A DNA stretch of 7,672 nucleotides from assembly GCA_009703975.1 (NCBI GenBank), contig WLFB01000048.1, positions 1-7,672 of the forward strand. Reading direction: 5' to 3'. This document shows, one piece after another, positions 1-5,892 of this stretch (position 1 is the first letter of the stretch; each line of letters opens with the position of its first letter). A model generated the notes under the pieces. The model searched no databases. It was not told where the DNA came from and saw only the letters and a list, made by a program, of their open reading frames with translations. Source of the stretch: Actinomycetota bacterium. Lineage in GTDB: Bacteria; Actinomycetota; Acidimicrobiia; Acidimicrobiales; Ilumatobacteraceae. The position numbers and the translations under genes were made by a program.

Positions 1-552
1 ATCGCTCGACGTTGGATGAGCAATTCGGAACTACCAAGATTTGACGGATACATATTGGATCTTGTAATTGATTACGTAACTTGCGTGGTTGTTCCTGCTG
101 CGTTTATGTGGCAGTTCGAAATCGTCTCGCATGACTTAACCGGTCAATTAGCTGTCGCCGCAATTCTTGGGTCGTCGGCGTTATGGTTTAGCCAAACCAC
201 TATTGCAAACGCCCAGCATTGGTTTAGAGGTTTCCCTGCTGCATGGAACTTGGTAATCCCAACTATTTGGCTCTTAGGTTTAGATACGAACCTGAACATA
301 GCAATCTCATTTTTATTGGCGATGCTCACTTTAAGTAACGTTGAGTTTCCTCATACGTTGCAGGTTTTAGAATTTCGTAAGTTGAACGTCTTCGCAACTT
401 CTTTTTGGATGCTGTTAATCATCGTATTTTCGTTTCGCACACGAGAACTATCAGCGCTTGAGCACAGCATGCTTTTAGTTGGTCCAATTTGCATAAGCGC
501 AATAGTAATTAAGCATAAATTTGAGAAACTTGACCTTGTAATCACTGACTAA
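1..552 (+). CDS. pcs: Phosphatidylcholine synthase (CDP-diacylglycerol:choline phosphatidyltransferase), 5'-truncated by window edge
   Basis: An integral membrane enzyme that condenses choline with CDP-diacylglycerol to make phosphatidylcholine, releasing CMP. The frame is open from base 1; ATG 16 is probably internal because catalytic residues lie before it. Counting from base 1, A2-R3, then 12 residues, G16, D20 and D24 reproduce the second half of the CDP-alcohol phosphotransferase signature with the longer AR-x12-G-x3-D-x3-D spacing typical of Pcs. The leading DG pair must lie outside the window. Also Pcs-like are VIDYVT right after the motif and the later WFRGFPAAWN block. Several hydrophobic helices follow, and the protein ends with a short charged tail. 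The 183 visible residues compare with about 240 in the family. Other CDP-alcohol transferases (PssA, PgsA) are less likely because of the x12 spacing and these blocks. The family call is firm; choline as substrate is inferred. Confidence 0.85.
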   Translation: MARRWMSNSELPRFDGYILDLVIDYVTCVVVPAAFMWQFEIVSHDLTGQLAVAAILGSSALWFSQTTIANAQHWFRGFPAAWNLVIPTIWLLGLDTNLNIAISFLLAMLTLSNVEFPHTLQVLEFRKLNVFATSFWMLLIIVFSFRTRELSALEHSMLLVGPICISAIVIKHKFEKLDLVITD

Positions 553-591
553 AAGCCACCGCCGTGAAGGCAATTTTCGTGCTAAATCGTC

Positions 592-597
592 TATAGT
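592..597 (+). promoter_or_regulatory. Possible -10 box (TATAGT) for the two small membrane genes
   Basis: TATAGT lies in the 68-base gap between pcs and the 63-residue ORF. It would start a transcript around base 604, just ahead of the GGAGG at 606-610. I see no good -35 at the normal distance, so this is weak; the small genes may instead be read through from pcs. Confidence 0.25.
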
Positions 598-620
598 TAC
601 AACTTGGAGGAATAACCCAA

Positions 621-812
621 ATGAAGCCAGAAACAGTTTTACGAGTCACGACCCTTTTATCGGCAGCCGCCAGTCTCGTGCTGAGCGTGTGGCTTTATTT
701 TCAGAGCTCTTCGGTTGAAGACAGACTGAACGGAATCTATGTTGGAGTCTGGGTGCCATCAATTCTCGCACTCGGAGCATTTTTGTTATCGGGCAAGGGC
801 GCAAAGGACTGA
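621..812 (+). CDS. Small two-helix membrane protein of unknown function (63 aa)
   Basis: I do not recognise a named function. The start is well supported: GGAGG at 606-610 sits 10 bases before ATG 621. The protein has two hydrophobic segments, about residues 8-28 and 40-57, joined by a polar loop (SSSVEDRLNG) that leads into GVWVPSILALGAFLL, and it ends in a short basic tail (GKGAKD). There is no room for a soluble domain. This looks like a small integral membrane protein, perhaps a subunit or accessory peptide. It lies 68 bases after pcs and 2 bases before a second tiny membrane ORF, so the two are probably co-translated. The WVPSILALG motif resembles small uncharacterised membrane proteins I associate with aquatic bacteria, but that is an impression from memory. 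Real gene likely; function unknown. Confidence 0.7.
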   Translation: MKPETVLRVTTLLSAAASLVLSVWLYFQSSSVEDRLNGIYVGVWVPSILALGAFLLSGKGAKD

Positions 813-814
813 CC

Positions 815-952
815 ATGTCACTAGGAGCACTATTTGGCTTTGGAAGCGTGATTTTCTTAATTGTTATGACTGGTGCATTTGTCTATGGCATGACAGCGCT
901 CAGGGCAGCCGCCGACCGCGGAAACTATCGACCAGGCTCATCAAAAAACTAA
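815..952 (+). CDS. Tiny single-helix membrane protein of unknown function (45 aa)
   Basis: ATG 815 to TAA 950-952, only 2 bases after the stop of the preceding 63-residue gene. An AAGGA at about 804-808 inside the end of that gene serves as ribosome site with normal spacing. The N-terminal half (about residues 3-28, from LGALFGFGSVIFL to FVYGMTAL) is one hydrophobic helix; the C-terminal tail is hydrophilic (RAAADRGNYRPGSSKN). The tight spacing and matching membrane character suggest it works with the upstream protein, possibly as a two-peptide membrane unit. No homology is claimed. The ORF is short enough that automatic annotation could miss it; the strongest support is the coupled start and the clear helix-plus-tail pattern. 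Confidence 0.6.
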   Translation: MSLGALFGFGSVIFLIVMTGAFVYGMTALRAAADRGNYRPGSSKN

Positions 953-974
953 CTAGCAAATTTTGCACAATTAT

Positions 975-1700
975 TTAGGCGCGTCGTGGTAAACCAACGC
1001 GAACTTTTACTCCTCTAGAAAACATCACATGCGGTTCGCCGTTGATCTCTGTACTTGGCGACTCAAAACCAGCGGCCACAACCAACGAGTCTTCAAGTGA
1101 AATGATCTTGGCGCGTTGTAATGGCCAACGATCGTGTGAGATCGGTGCATAACGCAAACTGCCACCACGTGTAGTCGTATACAAACCCCATCTTGCACTC
1201 AAAAACACTTCTAACGGAGACGGCTCAGCAATCGGCTCTAAAATTTTTAATTGAATTTTTGTTTCTGCTCTACCACGTGGCCACCTGCGCACAACTGATG
1301 TGTGCAATTCGTCGCCAACACGTTTGTTGCTCGCCTTGCCAAAACAGTAAGGCAATGTATAAGTCGTGCGCGCGACGATAGTCGGCAGCAACCGATTGAT
1401 ATCCAATGAACAAAACCACACACCAGGTATTCCGTTGCGACGAACATAAGTGCGCACATTGACCTCAGGAAAAGATCCGAGATACGGCACAGCAGGCAAA
1501 CCAGGCACGCCGATGCCACGCATCGAAAACGGAATTAGCCCGACCCACGCCGAGCCATCACAAACATCAACTTCAAGACCCGGCGGCAAAATGCGTGCAA
1601 CTTCTTCAACTTTGTAGCGATAGTGAATATACGCAAGGTCATACCAGCCTTGTTTCATTACCGCGCGCCGAACAGGCTGTGGGCAATCTTGCGAAGACAT
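975..1700 (-). CDS. DUF2071 (YqjF-like) protein
   Basis: A soluble protein of about 241 residues from the DUF2071/YqjF family, whose biochemical role is not established. Family hallmarks, numbered from the second ATG: W19-YDLAYIHY near the start, LPPGLEVDVCDGSAWVGLIPF at about 38-58, FPEVNVRTYV at about 77-86 (E79, N81, R83), and GIPGVWFCSLD soon after. Length is normal for the family. There are two adjacent ATGs at 1703 and 1700; GAGGTG at 1711-1706 fits the second better. It is the last gene of the serC-serA run, starting about 12 bases after the stop of the four-helix membrane gene, with its ribosome site squeezed into that gap, so it is almost surely co-transcribed. It converges with the tiny membrane gene ending at 952. 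Family call firm, function unknown. Confidence 0.88.
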   Translation of the reverse strand: MSSQDCPQPVRRAVMKQGWYDLAYIHYRYKVEEVARILPPGLEVDVCDGSAWVGLIPFSMRGIGVPGLPAVPYLGSFPEVNVRTYVRRNGIPGVWFCSLDINRLLPTIVARTTYTLPYCFGKASNKRVGDELHTSVVRRWPRGRAETKIQLKILEPIAEPSPLEVFLSARWGLYTTTRGGSLRYAPISHDRWPLQRAKIISLEDSLVVAAGFESPSTEINGEPHVMFSRGVKVRVGLPRRA

Positions 1701-1705
1701 CATCG

Positions 1706-1711
1706 CACCTC
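1706..1711 (-). promoter_or_regulatory. Shine-Dalgarno GAGGTG deciding between two ATGs
   Basis: On the minus strand GAGGTG is followed by CG and then ATGATG. The first ATG (1703) is only 2 bases away, the second (1700) 5 bases, or 7 from the GAGG core. The second is therefore the preferred start of the DUF2071 gene. Confidence 0.55.
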
Positions 1712-1712
1712 G

Positions 1713-2153
1713 TTACGACCGAAGGACTTGCAAGATCATCACAGAACACGCCACTGCGCGTAACGACCAAGCAATTGTGCGCGGCCAATTAGTCACGACT
1801 AATCGTTGCCCGACATCAGCAGTCGGGTTGGTCGCCATTTTTGCATGCAATGGCACGGAAACAAACACGGTGCTGCCAAGAGCAACTGCCAACAACACTG
1901 CACCAAACCATGGCCAAAAAATAGGCACACTTTCTGGCCGAATAATTAATAGACCCAATGTTGTGAAACCTTCAACAGCCATCGGTATCGCCAACACTTG
2001 TCCTGTGCGTCGTTGATGATCAATAGCAGTTTCAACCGCGCGATCAACTGGCACCTTGGCTAGCAACGGATAGTAAACCCACTGCACAAACCAGATGACA
2101 CCCGTCATTAAACAAGTAGCAACAAAATTCGCAAGCAAAATTAAATTAATCAC
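1713..2153 (-). CDS. Four-helix integral membrane protein of unknown function (146 aa)
   Basis: The GTG start at 2153 has GAGAGA 6 bases upstream (2165-2160). Hydrophobic segments lie at about residues 3-30, 53-71, 79-103 and 124-144. Recognisable blocks are TGVIWFVQWVYYPLLAKV in helix 1, IPMAVEG at the start of helix 2, VPLHAKM after helix 3, and LVVTNWPRTIAWSLR leading into helix 4 (residues 118-132). The last block, a TNW-x-RT-x2-W-x2-R pattern, recurs in small uncharacterised bacterial four-helix proteins that also have a Q-HxK-like site after helix 3. The conserved H103, K105, N122, W123 and R125 near the membrane edge hint at a binding or catalytic site, but no function is known. It lies 36 bases after serA and directly before the DUF2071 gene, in the same transcript by spacing. 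A role in serine metabolism cannot be inferred from position alone. Confidence 0.8.
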   Translation of the reverse strand: MINLILLANFVATCLMTGVIWFVQWVYYPLLAKVPVDRAVETAIDHQRRTGQVLAIPMAVEGFTTLGLLIIRPESVPIFWPWFGAVLLAVALGSTVFVSVPLHAKMATNPTADVGQRLVVTNWPRTIAWSLRAVACSVMILQVLRS

Positions 2154-2189
2154 AAACTATCTCTCGATAAATCACACCGTCACGATATC

Positions 2190-3767
2190 TCAAGAACCAA
2201 TTGCGGTAACGCTCGTGATCCCATCAAGTGTGCGTAAAGTTTCAATCACTTCTTTTGAGACTGCTGTCGTAGTCGAGATGCACATCAACGCGCTACCAAC
2301 TGTCTCAGTGTTACCAACATCCATGTTTGCAATGTTGATATTGGCATTACCGAGCGCCGTCGCAACACGACCAATTGCGCCAGGTCGATCATCATTTTTA
2401 ACTATCAACATGTACTCAGACGGTGGAATATCAGTCAGATGGTCATCAATCATTACGATCCGTGCCTCGCGTCGCCGACCCGTAAGCGTCGCCGACAAGT
2501 TGTGGCTTCCTGAACGCAGCGTGACGAGATTTACGTAATCGCGATGTTGCGTAGTTTTTGAAGAAGATTTATTAACCTGAATCTTTAATTGTCGAGCGAT
2601 GACCGGTGCATTAACAAGACTTACTGCATTGTTTGTCCATACAGACAGTGCACCCTTCAAAGCACTGATTGAGATTAGGCCTGGGTCATATGCGCCAATT
2701 TCTCCAGTGATAGAAATTTCAAAAATCTCAGGTGGCGCATCAACAAGTGAGGCAAAAACACGGCCAAGTCGTTGAGCGAGTGGAACAAAAGGTTTGAGCG
2801 TCTCGTTGGCATCACTCGCCTCAAGGTTGACCGCAAATGGAACGAACTCATTATTTAGCGCTAGACAAACCATATCGGCGACTACTTCACCTGCACGATC
2901 TTGGGCTTCGCGAGTGCTCGCACCCAAATGTGGAGTAACAACAACATTGTCAAGTTCGAATAATGGCGAAGATTTAGTCGGCTCAGTTACGAAAACGTCA
3001 ATTGCTGCACCAGCGATCGTGCCATTGCCTAAGGCTTGCGCCAAATCAGATTCATTAATGATTCCACCGCGAGCAACGTTAATAATTCTTAATGACGGTT
3101 TAGCTAACGCAAGCATCTTGGTGTCTATCAAATTCACCGTCTGTTTATTCTTTGGTAAATGTATTGTCAAAATGTCTGACTGTGCAATTACTTCATCAAT
3201 TGACATCATCTCAACATTTAGTTCTCGCGCACGCTCGGCTGAAATAAACGGATCGAAAGCAATAATTCGCATATCAAAAGCCAGCGCGCGTTGCGCAACC
3301 AGTGCACCAATTCGACCTAGACCCAATATGCCAAGAGTTTTAGAAGCGAGTTCAATCCCCTCCCATTTACTTCGCTCCCAACGACCTTGAATCAATGCAC
3401 TATGCGCCTGCGGAACATTGCGTGAAATAGCCAAAATTAATGCCATCGTGTGTTCGGCGGCCGACAAGATATTTGATTCTGGGGCGTTGACGACCATCAC
3501 ACCGCGTGCTGTCGCTGCTGCAATATCAACATTGTCAAGACCAACCCCAGCACGCGCCACAACGACAAGTTCATTGCCAGCCGCCAACAACTCTGCGTCT
3601 ACATTTGTCGCTGAACGAATAATTAATGCGCTGGCGCCAACAATGCGATGCCGTAAATCTTCAGGGCTTTTCTCGAGTTGGATATCGACTTCAAAACCAG
3701 CATTTCTTAGTCGCTCTAAGCCTGACTCGGCGATCTCTTCTGCAATAACTACACGGGACTTAGTCAT
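2190..3767 (-). CDS. serA: D-3-phosphoglycerate dehydrogenase
   Basis: Oxidises 3-phosphoglycerate to 3-phosphohydroxypyruvate with NAD+, the first committed step of serine synthesis, in the cytosol. The 525 residues match the long SerA type: substrate-binding domain (about 1-98 and 290-315), NAD-binding Rossmann domain (about 99-289, GLGRIG at 149-154), an intervening regulatory domain (about 320-445) and a C-terminal ACT domain (about 453-525). The catalytic set is present: R233 in NVARGG, E262 in TEP, and H280 in TPHLGAST. In the ACT domain D460 (DDRPG) and N478 align with the serine-contacting Asp and Asn I recall for the mycobacterial enzyme, so feedback inhibition by serine is likely. 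ATG 3767 overlaps the serC stop (ATGA), with TGAGG 7 bases upstream at 3779-3775, pointing to translational coupling. Function is not in doubt. Confidence 0.97.
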   Translation of the reverse strand: MTKSRVVIAEEIAESGLERLRNAGFEVDIQLEKSPEDLRHRIVGASALIIRSATNVDAELLAAGNELVVVARAGVGLDNVDIAAATARGVMVVNAPESNILSAAEHTMALILAISRNVPQAHSALIQGRWERSKWEGIELASKTLGILGLGRIGALVAQRALAFDMRIIAFDPFISAERARELNVEMMSIDEVIAQSDILTIHLPKNKQTVNLIDTKMLALAKPSLRIINVARGGIINESDLAQALGNGTIAGAAIDVFVTEPTKSSPLFELDNVVVTPHLGASTREAQDRAGEVVADMVCLALNNEFVPFAVNLEASDANETLKPFVPLAQRLGRVFASLVDAPPEIFEISITGEIGAYDPGLISISALKGALSVWTNNAVSLVNAPVIARQLKIQVNKSSSKTTQHRDYVNLVTLRSGSHNLSATLTGRRREARIVMIDDHLTDIPPSEYMLIVKNDDRPGAIGRVATALGNANINIANMDVGNTETVGSALMCISTTTAVSKEVIETLRTLDGITSVTAIGS

Positions 3768-4900
3768 GAAATTGCCTCAACAATGAAATCAATACAAGCG
3801 GTAAGTTTTTGCACATCAGTTGGCTCAACAGCCGGAAACATTGAGACTCTCAGCTGGTTACGGCCGAGTTTGCGATACGAGTCTGTATCGACAATTTTGT
3901 TCGCACGCAGCACAGCATTGACATCATTAGCGTCGACACCAATTAAGTCGATCGTGCCGACAACTGGCGAACGAAACTCAGGATTAACTACAAACGGCGC
4001 CGCAAATTTCCGTATTTCGGCCCAGCCGTAAAGATGCTTAGACGAAATACTTGTTCGGCTGATGCACCAATCCAAACCACCATTTTCGAGCATCCAGGTC
4101 AATTGATTATTCAGCAGAACAAATGTAGAAATTGAAGGCGTGTTGTAAGTCTGATTTGCTTTTGAGTTTTCAAGGGCAATTGATAGGTCAAGCGAGGCAG
4201 GACACCATCGTTTTGATTTTGCTATCAACTCAATTCGCTCGACTGCCTTTGGCGAACACAAAGCGATCCATGTGCCACCTTCCGATGCAAAACTCTTTTG
4301 GGGCGAAAAATAATAGACATCAACTTCATCTGTCGACCATGCGATTGAGCCAGCCGCCGAAGTCGCATCAACTACAACCAATGCATCAGCAGGTTGATTT
4401 GGTCGAAGTAAATTCATCATCGCACCAGTTGAAGTTTCATTGTGCGTTAAACAGTATGTATCAACCGGCGAACACTGCGCCGTCTCGATAATCGGCACGG
4501 TGCCAGCTGGTGCCTCGACAATTAGCGGTTCACTTAGATGTGGTGCTTTTTGCACGGCTGTCGCGAACTTAGAAGAGAACTCACCGAATACATAGTGCTG
4601 ACTGCACTTATGGATTAGACCAAATGTTGCTGCGTCCCAAAACAAACTCGCGCCGCCATTGCCAATTAAAACCTGCCAACTTTCTGGAAGTGTGAATAGT
4701 TGACAAAGCTGCTCACGAACAGAACCAACTAAATTTTTTACTGGTGCTTGACGATGCGAAGTACCCAGTAAATGAGTTGATGCCGAGACTAAGGCGTCAA
4801 TTTGTGATGCTCGGATCTTTGATGGTCCACTTCCGAATCGTCCATCACTTGGAAGTAACTCGCTTGGAATTTTAATTTCTGTTAATTCACGTGCAACCAT
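3764..4900 (-). CDS. serC: Phosphoserine aminotransferase, actinobacterial type
   Basis: A PLP enzyme that transfers the amino group of glutamate to 3-phosphohydroxypyruvate, giving phosphoserine: the step after SerA. The 378 residues resemble the mycobacterial SerC closely rather than the E. coli type: [44 protein letters not shown] (153-159), VVDATSAAG, then SPQKSFAS with the Schiff-base lysine K202, [11 protein letters not shown], and near the end [23 protein letters not shown] at 4906 is also in frame, but ATG 4900 gives the same distance to the [18 protein letters not shown] block as I recall for the mycobacterial protein, so ATG 4900 is preferred. There is no clear Shine-Dalgarno upstream, which suggests a leaderless or very short-leader message. 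It is the first gene of the minus-strand run, overlapping serA by 4 bases. Members of this family may also act in pyridoxal phosphate synthesis. Confidence 0.96.
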   Translation of the reverse strand: MVARELTEIKIPSELLPSDGRFGSGPSKIRASQIDALVSASTHLLGTSHRQAPVKNLVGSVREQLCQLFTLPESWQVLIGNGGASLFWDAATFGLIHKCSQHYVFGEFSSKFATAVQKAPHLSEPLIVEAPAGTVPIIETAQCSPVDTYCLTHNETSTGAMMNLLRPNQPADALVVVDATSAAGSIAWSTDEVDVYYFSPQKSFASEGGTWIALCSPKAVERIELIAKSKRWCPASLDLSIALENSKANQTYNTPSISTFVLLNNQLTWMLENGGLDWCISRTSISSKHLYGWAEIRKFAAPFVVNPEFRSPVVGTIDLIGVDANDVNAVLRANKIVDTDSYRKLGRNQLRVSMFPAVEPTDVQKLTACIDFIVEAIS

Positions 4901-4904
4901 GCAC
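4891..4904. repeat. Short inverted repeat GTGCA-ACCA-TGCAC across the serC start codon
   Basis: Two perfect 5-base arms around a 4-base centre span the serC ATG (4900-4898). It could be an operator half-site pair, or it could modulate access to a leaderless start. At this length chance is a fair explanation. Confidence 0.25.
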
Positions 4905-4974
4905 AAAGTTTCGCACTATGAACGGTGAAATATACGGCGGTTTACGAAAAGTAAGAGAATTTTTGCTGTTACGA
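4901..4974. promoter_or_regulatory. Divergent promoter region between serC and the alpha/beta hydrolase gene
   Basis: These 74 bases must hold the serC promoter (minus strand) and probably the hydrolase promoter (plus strand). On the minus strand TATATT (4934-4929) and CATAGT (4920-4915) are possible -10 boxes; the second would start the message only about 8 bases before the serC ATG, in line with the missing Shine-Dalgarno. On the plus strand TATACG (4931-4936) overlaps the first, so the two promoters might share this AT-rich core. No convincing -35 elements are visible. Position is strong evidence; the exact boxes are guesses. Confidence 0.4.
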
Positions 4975-5892
4975 ATGCCTAGTCTGACTGCAGTGAATTC
5001 TTCAACACCATTTAGTGCGGTTGTGCCAAAGAGCAATTCAACAGATACTTCAACTGGTGTTCGACTGCACACAGTCACATGGGGCAACGCAACAACACAC
5101 ACCAAGACACCGATTGTGCTCGTGCACGGACTTGCTTCAAACTCAATGCTGTGGGAAGGCGCCGCACTTGCGTTGTGCGCACTTGGTCATCTCGTTACCG
5201 CAGTTGATCTGCGCGGTCACGGATTAAGTGAAAAACCTGAAACTGGTTACGACATGCAAACGGTGACACAAGATTTAGCTGGTCTGCTGCGCGAAATCCA
5301 ACGCGATGGTTTTGTTAACCCAGTAGTCTGCGGTCAATCTTGGGGCGGCAATGTTGTTCTTGAACTTGCGCACACGCAACCAAAATTAGTACGCGGTGTT
5401 GTCTGTGTTGATGGTGGTTTTCTTGAATTACAAAATCATTATCCACAATGGGACGATTGCGCAGAAGCGCTACGCCCACCGAAAATCGCTGGAACAAAGA
5501 TTGCAGACTTTAGAAATTACATGCAACGTGCTCACCCTGATTGGCCAGAAACCGGCATCAATGGCGCCTTGGCATGCATGGAGCATTTACCCGACGGTAC
5601 TTTGCGCCCATGGCTAAGTTTTGAGCGACACATGATGGTCTTGCGTGGATTATGGGAGCATCATCCAACTCATATATATAGACAGATTTCGGTACCGGTT
5701 ATGTTCGTGCCGGCCGAAGGACCACAAGGCATTTTTAACGAAACTAAACGAAGTGCCATTGAACACGCCGCGCAATTAGTGACGAAGGTCAGGGTTGAAT
5801 GGTTTAGTCCTGCTGATCATGACTTGCATGCACAACATCCTGAGCGTTTCGCGCAGGTCGTGCACACAGCCATAACCGACGGATTTTTCTGA
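4975..5892 (+). CDS. Alpha/beta hydrolase
   Basis: A soluble hydrolase-fold protein of 305 residues; the substrate (ester, amide or other) cannot be read from the sequence. Fold landmarks in order: IVLVHGLASN (47-56, oxyanion HG at 51-52), VDLRGHGLSEKP (78-88), the nucleophile elbow GQSWGG (120-125, Ser122), VVCVDGG after strand 6 (Asp146), a helical cap region at about 150-235, VPVMFVPAEG after strand 7 (Glu248), and ADHDLHAQHPE (280-290, catalytic His282). The common Asp after strand 7 is absent; Glu248 or Asp146 may be the acid. GTG 4891 and ATG 4918 are in frame upstream but would run into serC or its promoter, and the fold starts near residue 29 here, so ATG 4975 is chosen; it lacks a clear Shine-Dalgarno. 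The stop overlaps the next start as TGATG, so the two products are probably made together and may act on linked substrates. Confidence 0.88.
   Translation: MPSLTAVNSSTPFSAVVPKSNSTDTSTGVRLHTVTWGNATTHTKTPIVLVHGLASNSMLWEGAALALCALGHLVTAVDLRGHGLSEKPETGYDMQTVTQDLAGLLREIQRDGFVNPVVCGQSWGGNVVLELAHTQPKLVRGVVCVDGGFLELQNHYPQWDDCAEALRPPKIAGTKIADFRNYMQRAHPDWPETGINGALACMEHLPDGTLRPWLSFERHMMVLRGLWEHHPTHIYRQISVPVMFVPAEGPQGIFNETKRSAIEHAAQLVTKVRVEWFSPADHDLHAQHPERFAQVVHTAITDGFF

Noticed and set aside
16..18. ATG 16 as the true start of the first gene
   Set aside because: The frame is open to base 1 and the codons before it encode A-R of the CDP-alcohol transferase signature, so the gene begins outside the window.
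561..577. GCC-GTGAA-GGC followed by AATTTT as a terminator after pcs
   Set aside because: The stem has three pairs only and the T run is short.
956..975. GCAAATTTTGC as a terminator between the convergent genes at 952 and 975
   Set aside because: Only a five-base stem with a one-base centre, too short to form a stable hairpin.
2794..3390. Long plus-strand reading frames opposite serA (also 2095-2538 and 3418-3786)
   Set aside because: They are antisense shadows of serA, have low-complexity Ser/Ala/Thr-rich products with no domain, and no ribosome sites.
4901..4906. TTG 4906 as the start of serC
   Set aside because: It adds only two residues; ATG 4900 gives the N-terminal length recalled for the mycobacterial protein.
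4891..4920. GTG 4891 or ATG 4918 as start of the alpha/beta hydrolase
   Set aside because: GTG 4891 lies inside serC on the other strand and ATG 4918 within its promoter; neither has a ribosome site, and the hydrolase fold only begins after ATG 4975.
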